This document shows positions 51,787 to 62,506 of a DNA stretch of 64,000 nucleotides, piece by piece. A program made the position numbers and the translations under genes. The notes beneath the pieces were generated by a model, which saw only the letters and a list, made by a program, of their open reading frames with translations, had not been told where the DNA came from and searched no databases. The stretch covers positions 12,376,766-12,440,765 of the forward strand of contig NC_049979.1 of assembly GCF_000003815.2 (NCBI RefSeq), given 5' to 3'. Each line of letters begins with the position of its first letter. Within the stretch, counting starts at the first letter, position 1. The DNA is from Branchiostoma floridae (taxonomy: Eukaryota; Chordata; Leptocardii; Amphioxiformes; Branchiostomatidae).

Positions 51787-52563
51787 CTCTCTGTCTCTCT
51801 CTGTCTCTCTCTGTCTCTCACGGTCTCTCTCTGTCTCTGTCTGTCTCTCTGTTTGTCTCTCTGTCTGTCTCTCTTTCTCGGCAACTCACCTGTCCGGGAT
51901 CGCTGCATAGGCCCGCGCGGCGGCGTTGTCCATGGTGTCCACCAGGATGGGGCAGGGGATGTCGTGCAGAGCCAGCATCTCCGCCGCCGCTAGTCTCTCC
52001 TCCAGACTCCGGTGCTGCTTGATGTCCATGTTCCCGCTCATTGCCCAGCCGTCCGTGGGGTGCGCCTCGGCCACGTACACCACCACGAAGTCGGCCACGG
52101 CGGCGAAGTCCGACATGATCTGCTTGACCATGTCCAACTTCGCCCGGAACGGCTGTCAGGTGTTGCTGCCGAAGCTGATGACCAGAGGGCGGGCCGCCCG
52201 GGCGAACTGCAGCAGCCGGCAGGAGCTCCCGTCTAGCCTGACCAGGGAGGGGTCGGCGGCCTTGCCTCCCGCGAACACCTCAGCCTCCAGGTAGGACATC
52301 TCCATGGAGATCATTCCTTTCCACGCAGCAAAACTTGTCATGTCGTACAACTCCTGGTAGCACTGCTCAGGAGTCGTCAGAACTCCTGGAGCCACACTGT
52401 CGGCTTCTCTCATGTATAGAGACAAAATTGGTCGCCTGAGAGCCGGGAGGAGGCATGCTGTCCTTGCTAGTACAGAACAGACAAAGAAAAGCGGCGTTCC
52501 CAAGACACAGAACAGCAGGAACCGCACACCGCTCCAAGCGCTTTGTATAAAGGTGGAGGCCAT
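51478..52563 (-). CDS. Iodothyronine deiodinase (selenoprotein, TGA = Sec)
   Basis: Removes iodine from thyroid hormones or related iodotyrosine derivatives; a thioredoxin-fold membrane enzyme. Two exons: 52563-51890 and 51583-51478, joined AG|A to give 259 residues. An N-terminal hydrophobic anchor is visible (VRFLLFCVLGTPLFFVCSVL). The in-frame TGA at 52156-52158 is codon 136, in the context ISFGSNT-U-QPFRAKLDMV, which aligns with the deiodinase active site (GSCTU or GSATU in vertebrates). Downstream, the motif EAHPTDGWAM (E166, H168) and the C-terminal RLYIVLDGVCVYKGEPGPVG are deiodinase hallmarks, so the TGA is selenocysteine and not a stop. The length fits DIO1 and DIO2. Position -2 from Sec is Asn instead of Cys or Ala, and Pro after Sec is replaced by Gln. 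Which vertebrate type it equals cannot be assigned. Confidence 0.95.
51674..51870. repeat. (TTTC)n then (TCTCTG)n microsatellite in the deiodinase intron
   Basis: About 27 CTTT units followed by CTCTCTGT units, ending about 20 bp from the donor of deiodinase exon 1. Spurious ORFs run through it on both strands. Confidence 0.97.
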
Positions 52564-52588
52564 TACACAATAACCGTTATATGTGGAC

Positions 52589-52596
52589 TGACGTCA
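52589..52596. promoter_or_regulatory. Palindromic cAMP response element next to the deiodinase start
   Basis: TGACGTCA, a perfect consensus CRE, lies 26 bp upstream of the deiodinase ATG. DIO2 of mammals is cAMP-inducible through a CRE; a similar role here is inference. Confidence 0.45.
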
Positions 52597-52925
52597 GTGC
52601 ACTTTAACATTACATCAGCTGTATGACCCACTTTATAATTCGATCACAAGACGCAGATCAAACAACAGAGGTCAAATAGACGTGTTCCACATACCACTGT
52701 ATGCAGGCCAGGATATACCTTCAGGTAGTAGACGTAAAAAGAAAGGAATAAAGAGCCACATATTTCATTATTCACAATCACTTTAAAAGCATTCACAAGA
52801 ATCGGGTGCTGTGGGGGGTCGGACAGACGCACATGTAACATCGTCAAAACAAAGAACAAGAAAATAGAAAGCAATTTTCTTCAGTGAACCCGAGTCATGT
52901 GCTTACACATAGCCAACAGCGCCGG

Positions 52926-53055
52926 TATATAAACAGACGACGCACTACTCAGTCTGAGTCAGTGCATTAGGTTTGGAAGGATGTTTTTAATTGCATGTGG
53001 CATTAGTCAGTACAAAACTGTAGTCGGTGTACCTGTCACGATCAGGTTAAAGTGA
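52926..53055 (+). promoter_or_regulatory. Possible orphan TATA/Inr core promoter with a 24-codon ORF
   Basis: TATATAAA at 52926-52933 is followed about 25 bp later by the initiator-like CTCAGTC. The ATG at 52981 opens a 24-codon ORF ending at 53055. No known gene starts here; MESD begins 1.1 kb further on. Confidence 0.3.
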
Positions 53056-53454
53056 TTTTTGTTTTATTCCTGGCGTTTTTTAATGCATGACATTTAGATC
53101 ATCCAAGGACATTATACCACATCGTCCTTGGATCATCTTGTGTCATCATCCGGCCATCTATCTGCCGTTACTTTGCTGCAGTTTGTAAATAACCACTAGA
53201 AGGCGTTTCCCTCTTGCATGTTTCAAACTTTGTGCAGAAAAAAAAATAGTAGAGTCAACTCTGTGTCGACTTAATAGTCATTTACTTTTGTTATGTTTGA
53301 ACTTTGCAGTTCTTTCTCAATAAGACATTGGATCCCTGCACTTGACTTTCACGTCATGTACTAGAGTACCCTGGGCTTATCATTCTCACACCTGACACGC
53401 CCCCTGCTCTCGTTCCCAGAACCTTCAGTGGGGATGACCCAACTTGACCCCAAC

Positions 53455-53586
53455 ATGGCGGCGGAGGAGACTAATTTTCACTGGGAGTGACTTCCGCCAG
53501 GTTCTGAAAAGCGCCAAGACCTTCTAAGTCGAACTTCATTCACTATACAGCTTACTTCTTGCTAGAGGAACATACCAGAGAGCTTG
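53455..53586 (+). promoter_or_regulatory. Likely untranslated first exon of MESD, with short uORF
   Basis: ACATGGCGGCGG around 53454 resembles the YY1/initiator motif of housekeeping promoters. The segment ends in AGCTTG|GTAAGT, a strong donor, matching the acceptor at 54041. If the RNA starts upstream, the ATG at 53455 opens an 11-codon uORF ending at 53490. Confidence 0.45.
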
Positions 53587-54071
53587 GTAAGTACACGATA
53601 TGTATAGATCATGTAGCAATGTTATGCAAAGCTTTCGGTTCGTGAGAGCTGTTTACGCGCGCACGGCAGAATTGCAGAAGGACACGTCAGCGACGTGCAT
53701 ATGATGTTTGAAGAAAGTAGGCCTTGAATATTTCTCATATGCACGGTTCGTTAGCATTGTTTGCATGATGTCCCTTGCACGGAATTTCGTAGATTGCATA
53801 GCCAATTTACACTCGCACGAAAGAGAGGCATGCATCCGTATGACGTTACCCGTAAAACCATTGGTAAAACATGTCAGCGGTGTCGTGCTTTCATTGTGAA
53901 AAAGGCCAACGTTGAATATAATGTAAAAACATGGAGGCAGAACTGAGAAAAAATGGCTAGACGTATCATGGATCTAATACCTCCGTGCGTCGATGGGACG
54001 CAACTTAAGTCTTGTTCTTATAAGCTTTAACATTCACACAGGTGTTTCGTCAATATTTGCTGAGGGCGGAG

Positions 54072-55817
54072 ATGGCGAGGTACGTCTGGATAGTTCTCCT
54101 CTGTGCCCTGATCCTCCCGCTGGGCTGGACCAAGAAGGAGATCCCAGAAGACAAGAAGATGAAAAAGGACCTGCGGGATTACACGGACGCTGACTTGGAG
54201 CGGCTGTATGAGCAGTGGGAGGAGGTAAAAACAATCTCCCCAATATATTTGATAATTTCTTAAACCCTTAAAGGCATACTACGCAGTTTTTTGCGCTCAA
54301 ATTTGAAATATTCTAGAATTAAGAAATATCAGATTTACTACTACTTTTTGTCACTTTTTGACACTTTTGTGTCATTATTTCACGTTTGCAACGTAAAGGA
54401 TTAGCCTACAAACATTCCGCTCTAGGCACCCTGTAACCTTGTGTCCCCCCAAGTTAGACCCTACAGGTCTTGCTTGCCACCAGTAGGTCCCCCGGGGTGG
54501 GGTAATCAGTTAGCACATGCATGGCAGACTGCAGATAAAGAACACAATGGAGATCTTCTTTGGAAACACCTATATCTAATCATTCTAAAATAGCATATAA
54601 TCATGAACTTATTAGTCTATTTTGTAGGATATCAACAAGCTAAGGTCATATTCCCTTCAAAACTGCAAGAAACCTTGTACAGAAAGCTAGTCTACTGTAC
54701 TCAGAGGAACTGTCAACTGGCCCCCCACTGGGAAGCCAGGCTGATAAGCAAGAAACAACAACACACAGAGGCAGTAACCAGCCTGTGCCCATCTGTTTCT
54801 TGGAAGATCACAATTTTTATACATCATAATGTGGTGCATTGATGTCGCAGCATCTCTCCATGAATATTGGTATGCAATGCTATAGGGTTGATTGAGCTAA
54901 CAATGTAAAGAAAAAGTAGCAAAAGCTACTTTTTGTTTTGTTCAAAAATCCCGTAGTATGCGTTAACGTTATTCATTTGTACACACCTATTGTCCCAGGC
55001 AAAAAAATGCTACATGCCTCCCTTCAGCACATCATTAGCACAGTCCCGACTGCTGCCTACCTGTGTCAAACTTCTGATGTTAAAAAGTACCATGAAAAGC
55101 CATTATTGTCCCCTGTGGTAGCCTTTTATATCTCATATGTTCAGTTCATAATCCACATAGCATGCTTATCACTTTCTATATAATGTATAACAAGTGCTTT
55201 CTTCTTATGAATGATAATTAAGATGAATTTTTATTAGTATAAAGGAGGAGGCCCCCCTCCCGCATATGTTTTTATTGTTTATTGAATTATGTCATTTCTT
55301 CCTTGTTGTGCAAATGAATGAAAAACACAAGGATGAGGAGCCACTGGAGGAGGATGAGCTCCCAGAACACCTCCGTCCTGCCCCGAAGATCGACCTGTCC
55401 AACCTGAACCCAGACAAGCCGGAGGATCTCCTCAAGATGAGCAAGAAGGGTCGGACCCTGATGATGTTCGTCTCTGTGTCCGGCAGCCCCACGCAGAAGG
55501 AGACCGAAGAAATCACCCAGCTGTGGCAGTCCAGCCTTTTCAACGCAAACTACGAGGTGACCCGGTACGTTGTGTCGGACGACCGGGTCATCTTCCTGCT
55601 GAAGGACGGCAGCAAGGCGTTCGAGATCAGGGACTTCCTGGTTCAGCAGGACCGCTGCGCTGAGGTCAGCTTCGAGAACCAACAGTTCCCCGGAAAGGGC
55701 GCCCCACAGGGAGAGGAGGGAGACAACAACAGCGCTCAGACCAAGAGCAAAAAGTCATCCAGTAGCAAAGGGAGTGGTGACGAAAACAAAACAAAGAAGA
55801 AGAAAACAGAACTATGA
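54072..55817 (+). CDS. MESD: MESD, LRP-receptor chaperone (mesoderm development)
   Basis: ER chaperone that folds the beta-propeller/EGF modules of LDL-receptor family proteins, including LRP5/6 of the Wnt pathway. Two coding exons, 54072-54224 and 55332-55817, joined in phase 0 (EQWEE|DEEPLEEDELPEH), 212 residues; human MESD is 234. A signal peptide (MARYVWIVLLCALILPLGWT) is followed by the conserved DLRDYTDADLERLYEQWEE. The core domain contains MSKKGRTLMMFVSVSGSPT, LWQSSLFNANYEV and DFLVQQDRCAEV. The tail is Lys/Ser-rich and ends KTEL, a KDEL-like ER-retrieval signal. An AG acceptor at 54041 and a GT donor at 53587 suggest an untranslated first exon near 53460-53586. The intron holds a TTAA-flanked element. 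Confidence 0.96.
54268..54966. mobile_element. TTAA-flanked inverted-repeat element in the MESD intron
   Basis: GGCATACTACGCAGTTTTTTG near the left end is inverted at the right (CAAAAATCCCGTAGTATGCG). TTAA lies at 54268-54271 and 54963-54966. No ORF. It has a different terminal sequence from the 7981 element, hence a second TTAA family. Confidence 0.82.
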
Positions 55818-58195
55818 CAGGGAGTAAGCAAAGTCAAGGCATAAGCTTGTATCAAACTTGACAGCCATTCCGTAGAGAAATTTAGGTCTTGTATTCTATG
55901 CACATCATTTTTATGTTTGATCAATAGGGATAAAATCACCTCTAGTCCTGGCACGTTTCATATATTTTTTGTTATACAGAAACTTTTTGTAAGAACTTCA
56001 GTCAAACATGTTACTTCAATATCATCCAACTATTTTGATTCAATTTTTTTTCCCAAGCAGACAAGGTCACCCCTACTCCTCTCGATATGTGTATTCTTTT
56101 ATGAGAGAAAGTTTGAAGTTTTTAAAAGTCTTATGCCTGAAGCTCCCTCATACATGGGGTCACTGGCAAAGTGGTGCAGTTCATGGAAAACCTTCTTCTG
56201 TGTTTAAGTACTGTGGCTCAGTTTTATAGTTCAGTATTTCCTACTCAAGTACAGTGTGTTGGAGCTGATAAAGTGAAAAGCTTTGCAGAAATATGGACTA
56301 CCGGTAAGATGGGACTTCATAAGTTCTTCATGGCTGTCTCAAAGTTTCTTTTTTTTCCATCCCGCTCATTGGCTGGGAGCCTATGTTGTTAAATCTGTAA
56401 TTCTATGCTTTCAAAAATACATTTCCATCAGTTTCTAGTAAACAGCACAAGCAATATCCACTGAATTTAGTGAATGACTGACTTGATGTATGCCTTTTAT
56501 ATGAATTCTGAAAGAAAATCTATTGAATGATTCATGCACAAAATACTCTATCTAGTACAAGTAAGCATAATACATCTTACATTAATGAAATGTCTACACC
56601 AGATGTATTAGTACTCAATATGTGTAGCATACATGATTTGTAGTCTCCAACTTGATTCTGCTGGAGAATTGTTTATTGCCAAACAACTTGTCACCTAAAT
56701 ATGATTCTACTAAATAGAAAGGATAAAAATCAGTGTTTTTTTCTAGCACATGTACTTCTGTATACTGTTAACAGTGTCAGAGAACACAGTAGGATTTTTT
56801 TATTCCAACACAAAAGATGTTAATTCCTTACCTAGGTTTTGGTCTGATTAACATCAGTTCTTATGATTGGTGGCCCACCCATCAACTTGAAGTAGTGAAT
56901 GATTCTGGTAAGATAGCCATGCCTAGAATCAAACTCTGAGCTTGCAATGGGCAGGTTTAACCGACCTGTTAATGTGGATCAGAAAACTTAGGCGAGGATG
57001 ATCTGTTGTTGTGCATGAGCAAATATTTAGTTTTACTATCTGTGGTTAGATGCAGGAAAACCTTAGTCATCCGCAATCTTGTAAGTTGGTCATATTAAGT
57101 GCCTTAAGGTAAAAAAATCTCCAAGCAGATGTTAGTGGGGTAGACATGGAAAGGGATTTTATTGGAGTATCACTCTTTCCTTAAGAGGTATAAGATTCTT
57201 TAGAGTAACTATTCCAGGAGAGAACACAGCATATACATAATGGATTGATATGTGTCACGGTGTCACTCAGAAATTTCCCCTCCAGTATCTGCTTGGAGAT
57301 TGTTAAACGCCCTTCAGAAGGAATGTGAACATTCCTAATAACTGGTACAGTACTGAGAGATTTCTTAAGTTCCATGAAGAAGTGAGGTGAGCAGGTCTCA
57401 TAGTTTTGTGAACTGTCATACCTACACAGACCGAAGAGCACTTGTAAGGGCACTGGGAAAGAGCAGAGGCGTGTCTTGTTTGCATGGATACGCCCGCTAA
57501 TCTCATTCCCAGGCCTGCAGTGAAGTATGAAGGAGTGCCATATTGAATCCCAAAGTGTGAACAAAGTGTAAGGAAGGAGTATCCACCTCCTGTATTTGTC
57601 TGGGACTGGGTGTCGTGAATGACGTCAACTAACATGCAAACTCCGAGGAGAGTGTAGTTGTGTGATAGGCAGGGCCAGAAACCATTGAGGATATGGGACC
57701 TCCTTGTTGAAACCAAGGGAGGCCATTAATGTGAAAACGGTTGCGATTGTGCCGATTAAAAGATGATTGACAGTTAGTACTTGTGTCTGTGAGGTGTTGG
57801 GTTCACTTATGCCTGGAATGTCTTGAATGGAACGTCTGTGACACTGTGTCAAAAAGTGTTAGAACTTAGGAGAGCAATTCTGAGTTTCCATGGGCCTGGT
57901 CACCGCTCTCCTCTGGTCGGATTTATGAGTCTGTCGGGCACAGGCACTACTACTATCAGCCTAGTTTTCAGCCTTTTGAGTTTTCGCCGCTAGAGGGTCA
58001 ACTGTTTAGGTCAGCAATTTTACGACTAAGCTTAACAATTTTACGTGAATTCTTTATTTGCTAGTAACGTTTATTCGCAAAATTAGTAAGCACACTAATA
58101 AAACTGCGCTGTCCTCGAAAAAGGATGTTGCACCGTGTTCGGAAAAGTGAAGTGTAGTTTTTGGGCACCCGGTCCGCATAAGAAGCAAGACAGTC

Positions 58196-58709
58196 TTAAA
58201 GGGGTCCTAAACTCCAGACGGGACGGGAGTGTTATTTTTCAACAGATAAGGTGTCGATGAACTCATAATCAACAACCTTTTTGCAGAATTTTACTTGCAG
58301 TAAATTATGCGAAGTGCACATGTGTTTGTAAAACTCACTAAACCCATGCAGACCCCACCCATGCATTTCCTATACGTATAGACACTTCTTTCTTCGTGAA
58401 TATTTCTGGCATAAATGAGGGGCGATGTGCACACTACACAAGACGGTCAATTGTTTACAAGATATCAAACAACACAAAACAAGACGAGTTTTTAACATCG
58501 CCCCTCAAATTAGTTTTGTAACCGAACTTTTATCAGGCCATAGGCTGAGCTTTCTTAATTAAATTAAAGAGTATTTGGGGAGTTTACCACAAGTATATAC
58601 TGAATGAATGTACTTGAGACTAGTGGGTATTTTATCATATAATGTTTTACATCTTAAAATTAACATATATCGGTAGAAAGCACCCTCTTGTGAGTTGTGG
58701 AGTTTCAAG
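58196..58709. mobile_element. TTAA element, copy 2 (diverged)
   Basis: It aligns along its whole length with 7981-8497, for example CACTAAACCCATGCAGACC followed by CCCATGCATT and AATAAATGAGG. It starts TTAAAGGGGTCC; the right inverted repeat is decayed (GTGGAGTTTCAAG). Confidence 0.85.
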
Positions 58710-58719
58710 TCAAGTCAAA

Positions 58720-58845
58720 GTCCTTTCCGTGCCTGATGGCGCATAGGGCGGCGCCCCTCTCCGTTTCATCAGCCCAGGGCCACACAACTTCGTACAATCA
58801 CTACAGCAGGGGGCTAGTCCACTGGTAGTGGTGTGTGTTCAATGA
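58720..58845. repeat. Dispersed repeat shared with 10700-10830
   Basis: Second copy of the repeat at 10700; it follows directly on the right end of the TTAA element copy 2. Confidence 0.7.
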
Positions 58846-59976
58846 ATATAAATATGAATAAAGAAAACATGGTGTTGTGCAAGGGTTGCGCATGTGTAAA
58901 TCGTCGCACATCCTTCCTTGTGTTCACCGGATCTTCTTCCCACCTTTAACTTCATTTCCTTCGTAATACTTGGTGCTATACCACTGGTCCACTGCTACAT
59001 TCGGGAGCCACACCCGCAAAAGTTTATTATCCTACAGAAACAGACTGTCAATAAGAAACTAAAATACCACAGAAAACAAAAGACCACCCCTGTAACCGAG
59101 TGGTCAACGCCTGAATGATACCCACCCACATAAACTACTATGATAACATATCAAACGGTCTCTTTTGACCATTGTGTTCAGAGGAGGAAGTCACGACAAC
59201 AAAGCTCTCAGGTAAGGACTAATGATATATGATGTGCAGCCTACGATCCATATTGATTCTGGGGTTTCCACAAAAGTGAAGATATCAAACACTTTTAGTA
59301 AGTATTGGCTTTGCTTGATCTTGCTTGGGCATTTTTGTACAAAGTTTCTACAACATAACTGATTTCAAATGAGGTTAAACTCCACCGAAACAGAAATTTC
59401 ATGATTTCCTTGGTTGACCATGACATACATGTTGCCAGTCTGTACACATGTACACCACAAACATGTAAATTAGCGGTTAGGAGAAAGAAAATCGATTAGA
59501 CTAGCATCCGACTTTGGCCTACATTTAGTGGGACATGTGACCGGGCAGACGTTTTTCTGAGTTTGAAAATACGTTCAGATTGGCTATATGCAGTATGCAA
59601 ACCTACAATGGTTGTAAGATAGTCTTTCACAGTCCGTTGCGACAAAAACGTACGGATAGTTTACCTTCAGTTTCTGTCTTTTCGAAGATAGAAGTGTTTT
59701 TTTAAGTCTCGTGACAATCATACGATGGGTGTGTGTGGGAATATTTAGATCACATCGTCTTCGTACTATCATAATATTGGGTTATATGTCATAACTACAG
59801 GGTATTTGGCCCATTATCTAGTGGTACTGGGTTCAAATCCCGTTATGCTAACGATCTTTTGCCCTTTGGAAAGTCACTTTACTTGCTTGGGGTGCCACCA
59901 CATATTGTAAGCTTCAGACCCTGTAAAAAGAGAAGAGTCGGCCCATCCAATAACCAATGATAATCCAATTACTATC

Positions 59977-60094
59977 TAGCCTGCGTATCAGCCTTGTTAG
60001 TTTACCGGTATACCAGGGCTTCCATACTCCCCGTCACTGGTGAGCATGGGAGCGTTCGACCTCCGATAAACTAACAAGACTGATACTCAGGCTA
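59977..60094. mobile_element. TAGCCTGC-type foldback element
   Basis: GTATCAG, CTTGTTAGTTTA and their inverses (TAAACTAACAAG, CTGATAC) form arms of about 27 bp ending TAGCCTG and CAGGCTA. Confidence 0.8.
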
Positions 60095-61095
60095 ATTATC
60101 GGGTCCGCCCGATTTTTTTGGGTGGCGGGTCAGTAGTTGTTGATTATACCCAGGCTACACTCCACCATGTCCACCCAGAAATGATGTAAAAATTAGTATC
60201 TTTAATAGTCCTAGACTTCGGTTGAGGAGGCAAAAGGTGGTGGCTGTGGGGGCCATGCCTTCCAATACCCACCGCCCCCAGGCTTAAAAAATTTCTCCGT
60301 TTTCAGAAAATTAAAGTTACGGAACCGGCCAGATTATCTTTACTTTCACCAAGGAGGCTAAGTTTTGGTTTTCGGAGCTGTAGTTGTTTTCGAAATGAAG
60401 GAGTGATTAGCTACATTATGGGCCCCTAGCAGATTTTAAGGCACTGCAGCAGGATTCACGGTTTTGATATCTCGTGTTCTTGGTATGCTATAGTAATGGT
60501 GGAAAGCTCATGAACTCTCCAAGAAGTGTCATCGGTTTTAGCCCCTAGCAGCTTTTCTTTGAACGGCAGGGGTCTATTTTGTTAACGTTGCAATCTTCTC
60601 TACCTCTGCTTCGAAATTCTATTGGTTTTAGCATTTTCTTGGGTACACTTGACAATTTTACGGGTATTCTTAACTAGTAACGTTAAGTATGCACATAGTG
60701 CCATTGCTAAGTATAACAACGTTACAAATAAAACTGCCCTGTATTCAGACAAATTATTGCACTGAGCTCCGCAAAAAGTGAGTGTACTTTCTTGGGCAGT
60801 GGACACCCCTACAAGGCAGTCTTTGCCGACAGTGTGCATAGCAGGATTCAAACCCCCAACCTGCTCTCCAAGCAAAGGTTAGGCTTGGAAAAACGTACAA
60901 AACACCGCCCAGTATGCTCACAGCAAGCCCGCTGCCTGCTACATACATCTGCTTGGAGATTATGCAAGACCACCCGCGACATCCGCGAATCGTGTTGTGC
61001 AGAGGGTTACGCATATGTAAATCATCTCACATCCTTCCTTGTGTTCACAGATCTTCTCAGTGACTCAGAGTTGAGCAGCCGAGCTTGCCGAAAAG

Positions 61096-61457
61096 ATGGG
61101 GCTCTCCTCGGGCCTCTTGGCCTCCCTGTTATGCCTGGGTTTCCTGGGCCCGGGCTTGGCTAACAAGCGGACGGAACAGTGTAGCTGTGCGGCCGAGCAA
61201 GGATCCCTCCACGACCATCACGCCATGCTCCTGGACGGGTCTCGCAACGTCAGCCTGGCCGAGTACCGGGGCACGACCCTCCTGGTGGTGACCGTCGCCA
61301 CCTTCTGAGGGTTCACCCAACAGTACGTCGGTCTGAATGCACTAAGGAACAAAATGGTCGAGGAAAACGGGCACCGTTTCGAGATCCTGGGTTTCCCCAC
61401 CAACCAGTTCGGGTTAGAAGAGCCAGCGAGAAATGACGAGATTCTGAACGGGATAAG
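61096..61457 (+). CDS. Secreted glutathione peroxidase, first coding exon (selenoprotein, TGA = Sec)
   Basis: Reduces peroxides with glutathione or thioredoxin. The exon encodes 120 codons plus two bases. A signal peptide (MGLSSGLLASLLCLGFLGPG) indicates secretion, as in GPX3. The TGA at 61306-61308 is codon 71 within VTVATF-U-GFTQQYVGLNAL, which aligns with the GPx VNVASYU active site. The same frame then gives EILGFPTNQFGLEEP, with the catalytic Gln at residue 104, and EILNGIR, where it meets a donor (AG|GTTCGT). That is where GPX genes are interrupted before YVRPG. Further exons, the catalytic Trp region and the SECIS are not found before 64000 and presumably lie beyond. A 5' UTR acceptor (TTCACAG) sits at about 61050. 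Confidence 0.93.
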
Positions 61458-61779
61458 GTTCGTAGTAGAACTCTACATTTTTGTTAGTTCGTCAAAGGCC
61501 GCCGTCCAAAAGCTAAATATTTCCCCCTTGAATAAGACTTTTTGTCTATAATTTTTATTTGTTCTTGTTGACATTTGTTGTACTGTAATCCTGAACACCA
61601 TCTCGAGTGGTACATCACAGGCATGGCTTTTGTGTGTTTGCAGTTTTTTTTTTATATATGAAAAAACGTTTCGCGGAGTTGTTCTGTGATTTACTGTGAT
61701 CTCCCTGCCATTATGATTAGAACCTGGGCCGACTCCCCCAAAATATGATAAGAAATAAACGTCAGTGCTCCATTATAGA

Positions 61780-62116
61780 TAGCCTGGTATCCAGACCGCC
61801 GTGCTATACTCGCTAATCACTTCGGGCCGGCAACCGATTAGCCCCGCCGCCAAACACAGCACGCGGGCCCTGATTATCTCTCGCAGGTATAGTTATCAGA
61901 AACTGGATGCCTAGCCTGGATTCCATACCCCAACCTCAAGATATATCTATCGCACGATAGATACTTGAGATCGGGCTGGGGTTTGGTAACCAGGCTACTG
62001 GATGCCATTACCTCTGAGTGCAAATAGAGACTGGGGCTTGGACCTTCCCTGGCATAAGGATTATACATTACCGCGAAAGGGCTATAGTATAGAGCGAGGG
62101 ACTGGTATCCAGGCTA
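61780..62116. mobile_element. TAGCCTGG-family element with 9-bp target duplication
   Basis: The ends TAGCCTGGTATCCAG and CTGGTATCCAGGCTA are imperfect inverts. CATTATAGA occurs immediately outside each end (61771-61779, 62117-62125). It contains a second element of the same family (61912-61997). Confidence 0.88.
61912..61997. mobile_element. Nested TAGCCTGG-family element with 9-bp target duplication
   Basis: The 86-bp foldback starts TAGCCTGGATTCCATACCCC and ends GGTTTGGTAACCAGGCTA. CTGGATGCC occurs at both sides (61903-61911, 61998-62006). Confidence 0.88.
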
Positions 62117-62308
62117 CATTATAGAAGACCTGCAAACGAGACTACTAGTACCTCATGCCATGAAGAGGTCCCTCGACACTTGGAGAATGTTGAAGACTGG
62201 ACTCCCCAGTAGGCTCTATGGGCGGCGTGATCAGCGATCAGCAAAAAACGGCAATATCAAAAAGTTGCCCGCAGCGCCTGTTACGAAGAGGTCAACAGCC
62301 TGGGTGAC

Positions 62309-62506
62309 TCGAGCCTCTGTCAGGCTCCTCGGATCGTTGGTAAAATAGTAGAACAGAAATTGGACAAATAGAGGTTATGGTGTGCTTGGGGAGTCGTGTA
62401 CTGACTCCTCTGGCCGGCCGACCCCCCCTAGCACACTATTCCATATAAATTTATGTATCCAATTTCTACTATTTGACCAACGATCCGAGGAGCCTGGTAG
62501 AGGCAA
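62309..62506. mobile_element. Foldback element downstream of the peroxidase exon
   Basis: GGCTCCTCGGATCGTTGGT and AATAGTAGAA are inverted in the right arm (TTCTACTATTTGACCAACG, ATCCGAGGAGCC). The centre is also self-complementary. No ORF. Confidence 0.85.

Larger units (their letters stand above)
55818..61095. other. Non-coding region between MESD and the glutathione peroxidase
   Basis: No gene recognised. It holds the MESD 3' UTR, the TTAA element copy 2, a dispersed repeat, a foldback (59977-60094), and a decayed duplicate of the peroxidase upstream region: 58005-58190 resembles 60640-60790, and 58866-58935 resembles 60990-61050. Confidence 0.6.

Noticed and set aside
51645-51910. Lys/Glu/Arg-rich and Phe/Leu/Ser-rich ORFs on both strands
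   Set aside because: They are translations of the CTTT and CTCTGT microsatellite in the deiodinase intron.
52156-52158. TGA as a nonsense mutation making the deiodinase a pseudogene
   Set aside because: The frame stays conserved on both sides, the TGA is at the known Sec site, and a SECIS is present.
57181-57852. Overlapping minus-strand ORFs in the MESD downstream region
   Set aside because: No domain or signal; composition resembles surrounding non-coding DNA.
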